This document shows, piece by piece, positions 25,478 to 33,537 of a stretch of DNA of 64,000 nt (position 1 is the stretch's first letter; every line of letters begins with the position of its first letter). Position numbers and translations under genes: made by a program. Below the pieces are notes generated by a model, which ran no database searches, was not told the DNA's origin, and saw only the letters and a program-made list of their open reading frames with translations. The stretch is from an uncultured Collinsella sp. (GTDB lineage Bacteria; Actinomycetota; Coriobacteriia; Coriobacteriales; Coriobacteriaceae): assembly GCA_938023705.1 (NCBI GenBank), contig CALJDJ010000075.1, positions 1-64,000 on the forward strand, given 5' to 3'.

Positions 25478-25957
25478 ATGGAGCTGAAGATATCGATCGT
25501 GACGTGCTCGGATACGCGCGATCTTGCCCAGGACGAGGCTGGAGCCGCACTCGAGGAACTTATCGAGGCGCAGGGCTGGACGGTCGCCTCGCATGTGGTC
25601 GTGCGCGACGACGTCAGCGAGATCGGTGATGCCATTGTGGAAGCCGCCGATGAGTGCCACGCCAATGTCGTGCTCACCTGCGGCGGCACGGGGCTTTCGA
25701 TGCGCGATGTGACACCCGAGGCGACGCGTGCCGTCTGCGAGCGCGATGTGCCGGGCATTGCAGAGGCAATCCGTGCGTACTCCATGACCAAGACGCGCCG
25801 CGCTATGCTCTCGCGCGCTATTTGCATGCAACGAGGTCATACACTTGTCGTAAACTTTCCCGGTTCTACGAAGGCCGCCCGCGAAAGCTGGGAGGCCATA
25901 GCGGACCAGCTGGAGCATGCGGCTCAGATGACAGCGGGCGGCGGACATACCAACTAA
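25478..25957 (+). CDS. mog: Molybdopterin adenylyltransferase (MogA/MoaB family)
   Basis: The 159-residue protein is a stand-alone MoCF-type domain with SDTRDLAQDEAG, VLTCGGTGLSMRDVTPEA and VNFPGS. Such proteins adenylylate molybdopterin before MoeA acts. MoaB and MogA share the fold and cannot be separated by eye; the position behind moeA supports the adenylyltransferase role. TAGGAGG precedes the ATG with about 6 bases of spacing. A terminator follows before the modABC block. Confidence 0.92.
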   Translation: MELKISIVTCSDTRDLAQDEAGAALEELIEAQGWTVASHVVVRDDVSEIGDAIVEAADECHANVVLTCGGTGLSMRDVTPEATRAVCERDVPGIAEAIRAYSMTKTRRAMLSRAICMQRGHTLVVNFPGSTKAARESWEAIADQLEHAAQMTAGGGHTN

Positions 25958-25970
25958 GCGGTTTACCTGC

Positions 25971-26007
25971 GGCGGAGCGACCTGAACGGCTGCTCCGCCT
26001 TTTATTT
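25971..26007 (+). terminator. Intrinsic terminator of moeA-mog
   Basis: GGCGGAGC (25971-25978) pairs with GCTCCGCC (25992-25999), followed by TTTTATTT. Confidence 0.85.
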
Positions 26008-26049
26008 GCACCCAAGGGGACGGCATTCTGTAGGCACGCTTGAAACTAT

Positions 26050-26101
26050 ATTCTCAGACGAGAATAATTTCTCATAATCATTATTCGCATCGAAGTATAA
26101 T
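26050..26101 (+). promoter_or_regulatory. mod operon control region with overlapping dyads
   Basis: ATTCTC-agac-GAGAAT (26050-26065) overlaps a second inverted pair, GAATAAT (26062-26068) and ATTATTC (26080-26086). A consensus -10 TATAAT follows at 26096-26101 without a good -35 at 16-18 bases. The dyads sit where an activator or repressor would act on modA. A molybdate-responsive regulator is a natural guess, but no ModE gene is in the window. Confidence 0.5.
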
Positions 26102-26161
26102 CTAATTACAGAATAAAGCCTGCGGTGGGGTACCCGGGCACAAGGTACGAAAGGGTTGAAC

Positions 26162-27034
26162 ATGTTCGATATGGTTTCTCGCCGCGGATTCGTCTCACTC
26201 TCCGCTGTCGCCGCTGCCGGCCTTGGCCTTGCCGGCTGCTCCGGAAACAAGGAGCCTGAGTCGACCGGTTCCGATGCCGGCTCCGCCAAGATTTCGTCCA
26301 AGAAGGCTGTCGAGCTGCAGGTCTTTGCTGCCAACTCGCTCGAGAAGGCTCTGCCCGAGGTTCAGAAGCTCTACACCGACCAGACTGGCACCGCCTTTTC
26401 CGACACGCAGTTTAAGGCTTCTGGCGACCTCGTTGAGCAGATGCGTGCTGGCGCCACGGTCGACGTGCTCATCACCGCCTCCAAGGGCACCATGGACGAC
26501 GCCGAGGCCGCCGAGCTCGTCGATGCCGGCACCCGTGAGGATATGTTCGTCAACGACCTTGTGATCATTCGTGCTGAGGGTTCCGACACCAAGATTGAGG
26601 CCATCGCCGACGTCGCGAATCTGGACGGCAAGATCGCCATCGGCGACGCCAAGACCGTCCCCGCCGGCAAGTACGCCAACCAGGCCTTAGCTTCTGTGGG
26701 TCTCTACACCGGCACCGAGGGCGACGACGGCGAGTATGCACCCGAGCTTGCCGACAAGGTGGCCCTGGCCGACAAGGTCGGCACCGCTGCGTCTTACGTC
26801 TCTACGGGCGACTGCGTGGCCGGTTTTGTTTACAGCTCCGATATCTTCCGCTATGGCGGCATCGAGGAGGCCTTCGTGTGCCCCGAGGATTCGCACAAGC
26901 CCATCGTGTACCCGGGCGCCGTTGCCGAGAGCTCCGAGCACGCCGACGAGGCCAAGGCGTTTATCGACTTCTGTCTGACCAACAAGAAGGCTCAGAAGAT
27001 TTGGGCTAAGTACGGCTTTGAGCTTTCCGAGTAG
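26162..27034 (+). CDS. modA: Molybdate ABC transporter substrate-binding lipoprotein
   Basis: ModA captures molybdate or tungstate outside the membrane. The 290-residue protein starts with a twin-arginine-like SRRGF, a hydrophobic stretch and the lipobox LAGC (cysteine near residue 25), so it is a lipid-anchored exported protein, perhaps Tat-dependent. The mature part shows the type-II binding fold with VFAANSLEKALPEV and the TVPAGKYANQAL segment typical of ModA. AAAGGG lies upstream of ATG 26162; a TTG at 26156 is the alternative. modB and modC follow. Confidence 0.93.
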   Translation: MFDMVSRRGFVSLSAVAAAGLGLAGCSGNKEPESTGSDAGSAKISSKKAVELQVFAANSLEKALPEVQKLYTDQTGTAFSDTQFKASGDLVEQMRAGATVDVLITASKGTMDDAEAAELVDAGTREDMFVNDLVIIRAEGSDTKIEAIADVANLDGKIAIGDAKTVPAGKYANQALASVGLYTGTEGDDGEYAPELADKVALADKVGTAASYVSTGDCVAGFVYSSDIFRYGGIEEAFVCPEDSHKPIVYPGAVAESSEHADEAKAFIDFCLTNKKAQKIWAKYGFELSE

Positions 27035-27102
27035 TGCGGCTTGGCGCGATAATTCCATCGTTTTGTGTTTCACTCCGTCCTTGTATTCGCTTGGAGCTTT
27101 TC

Positions 27103-28545
27103 GTGCTTAATAGATTCCGCATGCTTGTCGCCTGTGCTTTGACCTTCGCGCTTTGCTGGGTGCCGGGATTTGCGTTTGCTGGGGTCGCTGAGGACGGGGC
27201 CCAGGTTGCTGCGACCGCTCATGGGCTTTCCTATGGGATCGAGGGTTTTGAGCGGTTGGCCAAGGGGACCGCTCGTGCTATGGAGGGCCAGCCTGAGGGC
27301 TACCGGTTTCCCGTTGACGAGGACGTGGACCTTGTAGTGGCGCCTGCTGCCGATCGCGTTGTGGTGTGGATATCGCCCAAGGCGGCCGAGAAGTATGGAT
27401 TGGATCCGCAGGACAACGAGTGCGTATCGGGTCTCAAGGCCCTCGTCTGTGAGCTCGACAGCGCAAACTCCATGGGAGGTGCGCAGCTAGGGGACGTTGA
27501 TCTTCCTTGGTATGTTACGGCGGAAACAACGTTTGATGCCGGCGGGTATACCTATGGCTTTGACGAGCGCGGTGCGGATGGGGACCGCTATGTGGTGATT
27601 GCATCGGCCTCGGGTGATGCCAAGGGCGGCGCGCGTTGGCTTGATAGCGCTCAAATGGTAGAAGCATCGTCTGTCGTATTGCGGGATGAGCAGGGCCCCT
27701 TGACCTCTCTGGCCTCCTTTTTAGGCGGCATCGACTACCGCCCGTTTTGGGTGTCCATTAAAACGAGTGGCCTTGCCCTGGTGATTGCCTTTGCGCTGGG
27801 CCTGTTTGCCGCGTGGAAGACTATGGGTACCTCGAGTCGCATCAAGGGCCTGCTCGATTCAGTCTTTACGATTCCTATGGTGCTGCCGCCCACGGTCTGC
27901 GGCTTTCTGCTCCTCATGCTGTTTGGCCGCTCGACCGGGGTGGGCCAGTGGCTCATCGCGCACGGCATCTCGATCGTCTTTACCTGGCCCGCGGCGGTCA
28001 TTTCGGCCGTCGTTGTGTCGTTTCCGCTGGTCTACCGCACGGCGCTCGGAGCCTTTGAGAGCCTTGACACGCAGATGCTCGATGCCGCGCGAACCCTGGG
28101 ATGGTCCGAGCGTCGCATCTTTACCAAGCTTATGATGCCGCTTGGCTGGCCCTCGATTGCCGCCGGCGCGGTGCTTGCCTTCGCGCGTGCCATGGGCGAG
28201 TTTGGCTGCACCCTGTTCTTTGCGGGCAACTACGCCGGCATTACCCAGACCATCCCCATCGCCATCTACTTTGAGTGGATGGGCGGCAACACGTCGGTGG
28301 CCCTCTTTTGGGTCGTGGTCGTAATTGCGTTCAGCTTCCTGGTCATTCTGTTCATCAACATGTATACGGCGCATTCGCAAAAGTATCGCGAGCGTGGTCT
28401 CTCCCGTGCAGAGCGCAAACAGGCCAAAGATCTCGCCGGACAGGGCGATTCGCTCGACCCGGCGGGCGGCGATGCCTTGCGTATCGATCGCGAGGCGCTG
28501 GCCGAGCTTATGCGCGATGACGCCGTCTCGAAGGGAGGTCGATAG
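27103..28545 (+). CDS. modB: Molybdate ABC permease with extra N-terminal extracytoplasmic domain
   Basis: The C-terminal part, from about residue 214, is a standard ModB permease of some 230 residues. It has several membrane helices and an EAA loop (DAARTLGWSERRIFTKL...) that contacts ModC. In front of it lies an N-terminal hydrophobic segment (about residues 6-26, signal-like, ending in FAFA). About 185 residues of soluble sequence rich in Asp/Gly/Ala and without a family I recognise follow. At 480 residues it is double the usual ModB length. GTG 27103 is chosen for GGAG about eight bases upstream; an ATG at 27121 is possible. The C-terminus also carries a charged tail of about 50 residues. 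It lies between modA and modC. Confidence 0.88.
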   Translation: MLNRFRMLVACALTFALCWVPGFAFAGVAEDGAQVAATAHGLSYGIEGFERLAKGTARAMEGQPEGYRFPVDEDVDLVVAPAADRVVVWISPKAAEKYGLDPQDNECVSGLKALVCELDSANSMGGAQLGDVDLPWYVTAETTFDAGGYTYGFDERGADGDRYVVIASASGDAKGGARWLDSAQMVEASSVVLRDEQGPLTSLASFLGGIDYRPFWVSIKTSGLALVIAFALGLFAAWKTMGTSSRIKGLLDSVFTIPMVLPPTVCGFLLLMLFGRSTGVGQWLIAHGISIVFTWPAAVISAVVVSFPLVYRTALGAFESLDTQMLDAARTLGWSERRIFTKLMMPLGWPSIAAGAVLAFARAMGEFGCTLFFAGNYAGITQTIPIAIYFEWMGGNTSVALFWVVVVIAFSFLVILFINMYTAHSQKYRERGLSRAERKQAKDLAGQGDSLDPAGGDALRIDREALAELMRDDAVSKGGR

Positions 28546-28548
28546 ACC

Positions 28549-29619
28549 ATGTCGCTTGTCCTGGATATCAAAAAGCACTATCCCGGCTTTACCCTCGACA
28601 TTCAGCTCGATGCCGGCGAGGAGCGTGTGGCGCTGCTGGGCGCCTCGGGTTGCGGCAAGAGCTGCACGCTGCGCTGCATTGCCGGCGTGGAGGCACCCGA
28701 CGAGGGCAAGATCGTCGTCAACGGCATGACCTTTTTTGACTCTGCGACGGGCATCAACCTTTCGCCCCAGGAGCGAAAATGCGCTCTGATGTTTCAAAAC
28801 TATCAGCTGTTCCCTAATATGACGGTGGCCGATAACGTGTGCGCCGGCGTTGAGGGTGCAGGCGACGCCGCAGCGCGCAGACAACTTGCCGAGCGCTACC
28901 TGGGTATCTTTGGACTGGTCGACTTTGCCGACCGTTATCCCGCGCGCCTCTCGGGCGGCCAGCAGCAGCGTGTGGCGCTTGCTCGCATGGTGGCGGCACA
29001 CCCGGGCATTTTTATGTTCGACGAGCCCATGAGCGCGCTCGACGCGTATCTCAAGAGCGCGCTTGAGCAGAACATGCTCGACCTGTTCGACGTCTGTAAC
29101 CGTACCGTGCTCTACGTGAGCCACGATATTGACGAGGCATGCCGCCTGTGCGAGCGCATTTGCGTGATGCATAACGGGCATGTGGAGGAGATCGGCTCCG
29201 TCGAGGACGTGGTCCGCCGGCCGCAAACCTTGGCTGCGCTGCGCCTGACGGGCTGCAAGAATACGAGCCGCGCGCGTAAGATCGGCGACGAGGAAGTTGA
29301 GGCCCTCGACTGGGGCATGACCTTCAACGTGGGCCGTGAGGTTCCCGATAACGTGGCGTACCTGGGTATTCGTGCGAGCTACTTCCATGTGGACAACCGT
29401 GCTGAGCGGGGTCGCAACAGCTACGACCTGCATGTGGCCCGCGTGAGCGATTCACGTTTTGAGCGCCTGGTGCTGCTGGACGTGCCGCGCGCCGACGCGC
29501 CGACGCGCCTGCAGTGGAAGGTCAACAAAGTGCGCATGCCTGTCGACGAGCTGCCGCAAGCAGGCGAGACGCTGCGCATGCATTTTGATGCCAGCAGGAT
29601 CCATTTGGTTTGTCGATAG
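28549..29619 (+). CDS. modC: Molybdate ABC transporter ATP-binding protein
   Basis: The 356-residue ATPase powers ModAB. Walker A is GASGCGKSCTLR near residues 30-41, the ABC signature is LSGGQQQRVALARM, and Walker B ends in MFDEPMSALD. A C-terminal regulatory extension of about 130 residues with TOBE/MOP-like character follows. The gene starts 3 bases after modB behind AAGGGAGG, so modABC is one operon. Similar sulfate or iron ATPases exist, but the context fixes molybdate. Confidence 0.94.
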   Translation: MSLVLDIKKHYPGFTLDIQLDAGEERVALLGASGCGKSCTLRCIAGVEAPDEGKIVVNGMTFFDSATGINLSPQERKCALMFQNYQLFPNMTVADNVCAGVEGAGDAAARRQLAERYLGIFGLVDFADRYPARLSGGQQQRVALARMVAAHPGIFMFDEPMSALDAYLKSALEQNMLDLFDVCNRTVLYVSHDIDEACRLCERICVMHNGHVEEIGSVEDVVRRPQTLAALRLTGCKNTSRARKIGDEEVEALDWGMTFNVGREVPDNVAYLGIRASYFHVDNRAERGRNSYDLHVARVSDSRFERLVLLDVPRADAPTRLQWKVNKVRMPVDELPQAGETLRMHFDASRIHLVCR

Positions 29620-29630
29620 CGCCGGGTAAT

Positions 29631-29667
29631 GCCGTCGGGGAATATAAGCCTCGGCGGCTTTGTTTTT
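29631..29667 (+). terminator. Intrinsic terminator of modABC
   Basis: GCCGTCGGGG (29631-29640) pairs with CCTCGGCGGC (29649-29658) with two G-T pairs, followed by TTTGTTTTT. Confidence 0.8.
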
Positions 29668-29763
29668 GCCGTTCGCCGAATGAGGAATGACAAACTCTTA
29701 TCAATCAAGATAATTATTTATTAAACGAAGGCACACGACGCTGTCGTACGAATGTCAACGGTG

Positions 29764-29792
29764 TTCGCATGGTCGATGACCGTTGGTATAGT
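29764..29792 (+). promoter_or_regulatory. Candidate promoter of the iron-sulfur/selenium gene run
   Basis: TTCGCA (29764-29769) and TATAGT (29787-29792) are 17 bases apart. The predicted start near 29799 leaves a leader of about 250 bases before the first large gene; that leader carries a small ORF and two hairpins. Confidence 0.5.
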
Positions 29793-29822
29793 TGACCTCA
29801 ACTTGTAAAGGAAGGTGCGCAC

Positions 29823-29891
29823 ATGCCGCAGACGACATACATTCGCCGCGTTGCCGCGCGTGCCCTATATATGGCTCGGAGCCGCATATGA
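29823..29891 (+). CDS. Possible 22-residue leader peptide
   Basis: ATG 29823 has one of the best ribosome binding sites in the window (AAAGGAAGG, seven bases upstream) and opens a 22-codon frame ending at TGA 29891. The product is basic, with six arginines and three tyrosines/methionines, and has no known motif. The stop codon lies inside a perfect 8-bp hairpin (CGGAGCCG at 29877-29884 with 29905-29912), so translation would disrupt it. That arrangement resembles an attenuation leader for the genes downstream. It could also be an unrelated small protein or chance. Confidence 0.4.
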   Translation: MPQTTYIRRVAARALYMARSRI

Positions 29892-30030
29892 GCAGGTATG
29901 TTCACGGCTCCGGGAGAGACGACGCACAACTAAATAATCGACCGCAAAGCAGGTTCCCTAAAATTCCGGGTTTGAGCACGGTCGGGCAATCGCCGTCCGT
30001 CGTGCATCGATACCGCTGTTATCCGTTTTT

Positions 30031-30047
30031 GGTTCGAGAGGGGAACC
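30031..30047 (+). promoter_or_regulatory. Hairpin over the ribosome binding site of the first dehydratase-like gene
   Basis: GGTTC (30031-30035) pairs with GAACC (30043-30047) and holds the AGAGGGG ribosome binding site in its loop, just before ATG 30051. It is short and may be only weakly stable. The rest of the 430-base gap from 29620 contains the modC terminator, the promoter, the small ORF and a partial GCACG/CGTGC pair near 29976-30005. Confidence 0.35.
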
Positions 30048-30050
30048 GTT

Positions 30051-31334
30051 ATGGCTGAAGAAATTGATTTCCATCCGATGTGGGAGAGCCTCGGCATGAA
30101 TCTTGCCGACCACGACATGCTGCTGGGCGCCGTGGGCCAGATGTACGGCGATATGTTCCTGACGCAGAACAATCGCCCCAAGTCCACGTCCTACCTGGAT
30201 TTTGTCGCCACCAACATCCACAGCGGCCGTATTAAGGAGATGCTCGACAAGAAGGAGGCCGGCGAGGCCACCAAGATCGTGGGCAGCTTCTGCGTCTACG
30301 TGCCCGAGGAGATTGTGCTCGCCTGCGACGGTATCCCCGTGGGTCTGTGCTCGGGTGCCGATTGGGCGACCGACAAGGTCGAGGAGCACTTGCCGCGCAA
30401 CACTTGTCCGCTTATCAAGAGCTTTGCCGGCTTTAAGCTGGGTGAGGTCTGCCCCTACATTGAGTCGAGTGACTTGGTGGTAGGCGAGAACACCTGTGAT
30501 GGCAAGAAGAAGGCCTACGAGTTTTTTGCCACGCAAAAGAACATGTACGTCATGGATATTCCCAACGTGCACGACGAGTCGACGCTCGTGACCTGGAAGG
30601 CCGAGGTTAAAAAGCTTGCTGCCAAGATTGAGGAAGAGTGCGGCGTCACGATTACGCCTGAGCGTCTGAAGGCCGCCATCCACGCCGTCAATGAGAAGCG
30701 TCGTGCCCTGCAGCGCCTCGCTGCCACGCGCGCTGCCGACCCAGCGCCCATTAGCGGTCTCGACAGCCTGCTGACCGTTCAGGCCGCCTTTATGGACGAC
30801 ACGCCGCGTCTGACCGGAGCCATCAACGATATGGCGGCCGAGTGTGAGCAGCGTGTCGAGGCCGGAGAGGGCGTGGCGCCCAAGGGGACCAAGCGCATCC
30901 TGTACACCGGCACGCCCATGGCCGTGCCCAACTGGAAGCTGTTCAACCTCATCGAGAAGGCCGGCGGCGTTGTGGTGGGCGAGGAGTCCTGCACGGGTTC
31001 GCGCTATTACAAGGACTTGGTCGATGAGTCCGGTGAGACGGTTGACGAGATGCTCGATGCTATCGCCGAGCGCTACTTTAAGATCAACTGTGCCGTCTTT
31101 ACGCCCAACGACCAGCGTACGAAGGACATTGTCCAGATGGCCAAGGACCTGCATGCCGACGGCATCGTCGACGTGGCCCTGCAGTTCTGCACGCTCTACG
31201 AGATGGAGTCGTTTGCCGTGGAGAAGGCTGCCGAGGAGGCCGGCATTCCGCTTATGCACATCACGACCGACTACGCCGGCGAGGATGCAGGCCAACTGCA
31301 AACCAGGATTGAGGCTTTCTTGGAAACCATTTAG
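30051..31334 (+). CDS. Double-cubane-cluster / 2-hydroxyacyl-CoA dehydratase D-family protein (1)
   Basis: The 427-residue protein belongs to the HgdB/BcrB/YjiM superfamily (2-hydroxyacyl-CoA dehydratase component D). Cysteines fall in FCVYVPEEIVLACDG, LCSGADW, NTCPLIKS, EVCPYIESSD and ENTCDGKKKAYEF, the pattern seen in double-cubane-cluster proteins that bind an [8Fe-9S]-type centre. Family members use ATP-driven electrons from an activase for difficult reductions or dehydrations. No CoA-transferase or dehydratase partner subunit is adjacent, so a classical amino-acid fermentation role is doubtful. A second paralogue and the activase follow on the same strand. Confidence 0.85.
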   Translation: MAEEIDFHPMWESLGMNLADHDMLLGAVGQMYGDMFLTQNNRPKSTSYLDFVATNIHSGRIKEMLDKKEAGEATKIVGSFCVYVPEEIVLACDGIPVGLCSGADWATDKVEEHLPRNTCPLIKSFAGFKLGEVCPYIESSDLVVGENTCDGKKKAYEFFATQKNMYVMDIPNVHDESTLVTWKAEVKKLAAKIEEECGVTITPERLKAAIHAVNEKRRALQRLAATRAADPAPISGLDSLLTVQAAFMDDTPRLTGAINDMAAECEQRVEAGEGVAPKGTKRILYTGTPMAVPNWKLFNLIEKAGGVVVGEESCTGSRYYKDLVDESGETVDEMLDAIAERYFKINCAVFTPNDQRTKDIVQMAKDLHADGIVDVALQFCTLYEMESFAVEKAAEEAGIPLMHITTDYAGEDAGQLQTRIEAFLETI

Positions 31335-31349
31335 GGCTATCCGTCCCGG

Positions 31350-31451
31350 CGGCTTTCCCAGGCACCCGATCTTGCCGTTCAAACCGTCGCCTGCGAATCA
31401 AAGTACGCGACGCTCCTCTTTCACGGCAACCTCGGGCACCTGGGAAAGCCG
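31350..31451 (+). repeat. Nested inverted repeat between the two dehydratase-like genes
   Basis: A 20-base arm (31350-31369, CGGCTTTCCCAGG..CCCGA) is complementary at 18 of 20 positions to 31432-31451. Within it, TTGCCG (31372-31377) pairs with CGGCAA (31424-31429), and CGTCGC (31385-31390) with GCGACG (31407-31412). Together they form a continuous 100-base foldable RNA that fills most of the intergenic space. A T-run terminator is absent, so it may be a processing, stability or regulatory structure. Confidence 0.7.
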
Positions 31452-31488
31452 TTTCCTTGGTTGGTTAAAAGGTTTGTTAAGGAGTTAT

Positions 31489-32652
31489 ATGTCGGAAAAT
31501 ATTGAGCAGCCGTTGCCGCGCACGTTTGAGGAGTTCAACGAGCAACGCAAAGCGGCGTTTATTCGCGTCAAGGATTATAAGCAGGCGGGTAATCGCCTGG
31601 TCGGCTTTTTGTGCAGCTATACGCCGCTCGAGATTATCGATGCCGCGGGGGCTGCGAGCGTGGCTCTGTGCGGTACGTCCGATGAGGTGATTCCCGAGGC
31701 CGAGAAGGTGCTGCCGGCAAACCTGTGCCCGCTCATCAAGTCTACGTATGGTTTTGCCTATTCGCAAAAGTGTCCGTTTACGTACTTTAGCGACATGATC
31801 ATCGGTGAGACCACCTGCGACGGCAAGAAGAAGATGTACGAGCTACTCAACGAGCTCAAGCGCACGCACATTCTGCATCTTCCGCAGGGTCGCGATCGCG
31901 CCTACGAGCGTGAAGGCTGGTACGAGGAGTGCCGCCTGCTCAAGGAGGAACTCGAGGGCTTCTACGGTATCACGATTGCCGACGATGACCTGCGCGCTGC
32001 CGTCCGTCGTCGCAACCGCTTGCGTGCGGCCCAGCTCGAGATGTTTGCGCTGCAGGCCAACCAGCCGGCGGCCATGAGCGGCGTCGACCTGATGAGCACC
32101 ATGTTTGCCGGTACGTTTAGCTTTGATATCGAGGCCTATACGCAGCAGCTGGAGCAAAAGGTCGCCAAGCTGCGCGAGGCCTACGACGCAGGCGAGCGCC
32201 CGGTTGCGGCGGATGCCAAGCGCATTCTGATCACTGGTTGCCCGGTGGGCGGCGTGATCAACAAGATCGGTCGTACCATCGAGTCCAATGGCGGCGTGGT
32301 CGTGTGCATGGACGATTGCTCGGGCGAGCGCACGGCGGCCATGATGATCGATCCGGAGGCTCCCGACATCCTGCGTGCCATCGCCGACCGCTACCTGGAC
32401 ATCAACTGCTCGGTCATGACGCCCAACGATGGTCGTATGGAAAACACGCTGGCCATGTGCGAGAAGTATCACGTCGATGGCGTAGTGGAGAGCGTGCTCC
32501 AGGCGTGCCATACCTTTAACGTGGAGAGTGCACGCATGCAGGAAGCTGTCGAGGGTGCGGGCATTCCGTACATGAAGATTGAGACCGACTACAGCAACGG
32601 CGACATGGGCCAAATCGAGACGCGCATCGCTGCCTTCATCGAAACCCTGTAG
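31489..32652 (+). CDS. Double-cubane-cluster / 2-hydroxyacyl-CoA dehydratase D-family protein (2)
   Basis: The 387-residue protein is a paralogue of the preceding gene product. It keeps matching cysteine segments (FLCSYTPLEIIDAAG, NLCPLIKS, QKCPFTYFSD, ETTCDGKKKMYE) and the C-terminal pattern of xxNCSVMTPND and ETDYSNGDMGQIETRI. It is shorter at the N-terminus. AAGGAG lies six bases before ATG 31489. Having two homologous D-type proteins with one activase suggests either a heterodimeric enzyme, like the alpha/beta pair of true dehydratases, or two separate clients. The substrate is unknown. Confidence 0.85.
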   Translation: MSENIEQPLPRTFEEFNEQRKAAFIRVKDYKQAGNRLVGFLCSYTPLEIIDAAGAASVALCGTSDEVIPEAEKVLPANLCPLIKSTYGFAYSQKCPFTYFSDMIIGETTCDGKKKMYELLNELKRTHILHLPQGRDRAYEREGWYEECRLLKEELEGFYGITIADDDLRAAVRRRNRLRAAQLEMFALQANQPAAMSGVDLMSTMFAGTFSFDIEAYTQQLEQKVAKLREAYDAGERPVAADAKRILITGCPVGGVINKIGRTIESNGGVVVCMDDCSGERTAAMMIDPEAPDILRAIADRYLDINCSVMTPNDGRMENTLAMCEKYHVDGVVESVLQACHTFNVESARMQEAVEGAGIPYMKIETDYSNGDMGQIETRIAAFIETL

Positions 32653-32702
32653 GACAAATGCGGCAAAGGGATAGCTGCTTTGCCGCATAGAAGGAGGATG
32701 CC

Positions 32703-33467
32703 GTGGTTGGCATTGGTATCGACATAGGCTCGACGGCCGCGAAGGCTGCGGTGGTGGAGACGGACAACGTCATTGCGTGGACCTGCGTCATGCCGACGGG
32801 GTATTCGTCGGTCGATGCGGCCGAGCGCCTACGCGGTGAACTCGCCGCAGCCGGCTATGACGTGACGGGCGACGATGTTCGCGTGGTCGCGACTGGCTAC
32901 GACCGTGTCGCGGTGCCCTATGCCAACAAGGTAGTGACCGAGATCACCTGCCATGGTGCCGGTGCGGTCCGCTTGTTTGGCGAGCGGGGCACGGTGATCG
33001 ACGTGGGCGGCCAGGACACCAAGGTCATTCAGCTTAAAAGTGGCCGCGTGGCCAAGTTCGCCATGAACGACAAGTGTGCCGCCGGCACGGGGCGCTTTCT
33101 GGAGATCATGGCCGACCGCCTAGGCATTTCCCAGCAGCAGATGGCCGACCTGGCGCGTTCCGGCGAGTCCACCAAGATCAGCAGCATGTGCACGGTGTTT
33201 GCCGAAAGCGAGGTCATCAGCCTGATCGGTCGCGGTGAGCCGCGCGAGAACATTGCGCGTGGCGTGATCGACAGCGTGGTCTCGCGCGTGGCGACCATGG
33301 CCGGGCAGGCCGCGGGCGCCCCGTACTACCTGACCGGTGGCCTGTGCGAGAACGCCTTCGTGGTGGAGCGGTTGGGCGAGCTACTGGGGTCGCCGGTGAC
33401 CACCTCGCCCCAGGCCCGCTTTGCCGGTGCCATCGGCGCGGCGATTCGCGCACAGGCGCTCGATTAA
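32703..33467 (+). CDS. Acyl-CoA dehydratase activase (HgdC/YjiL family ATPase)
   Basis: The 254-residue protein is an ASKHA-fold ATPase of the BadF/BadG/BcrA/HgdC family. It shows GIDIGSTAAKAAV (phosphate-1 loop), DVGGQDTKVI, and the cysteine-bearing NDKCAAGTGRFLE and GGLCENAFV. In the dimer these cysteines bridge one [4Fe-4S] cluster, and ATP hydrolysis pushes its electron to very low potential for transfer to a D-type partner. GTG 32703 follows AGAAGGAGG. It lies directly after the two partner genes, which supports a working pair, and 70 bases before selD. Confidence 0.92.
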   Translation: MVGIGIDIGSTAAKAAVVETDNVIAWTCVMPTGYSSVDAAERLRGELAAAGYDVTGDDVRVVATGYDRVAVPYANKVVTEITCHGAGAVRLFGERGTVIDVGGQDTKVIQLKSGRVAKFAMNDKCAAGTGRFLEIMADRLGISQQQMADLARSGESTKISSMCTVFAESEVISLIGRGEPRENIARGVIDSVVSRVATMAGQAAGAPYYLTGGLCENAFVVERLGELLGSPVTTSPQARFAGAIGAAIRAQALD

Positions 33468-33537
33468 TGCATCGGCCGTGGGCCTGCATTCATGCGTATA
33501 CTGGGAGGAAATGATTGACCGATGAGAGGGGGTATCG

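Noticed and set aside
29893..30050. Possible molybdenum-cofactor or other riboswitch before the double-cubane gene
   Set aside because: Only short hairpins are present; the extended multi-helix pattern of that RNA class could not be recognised.
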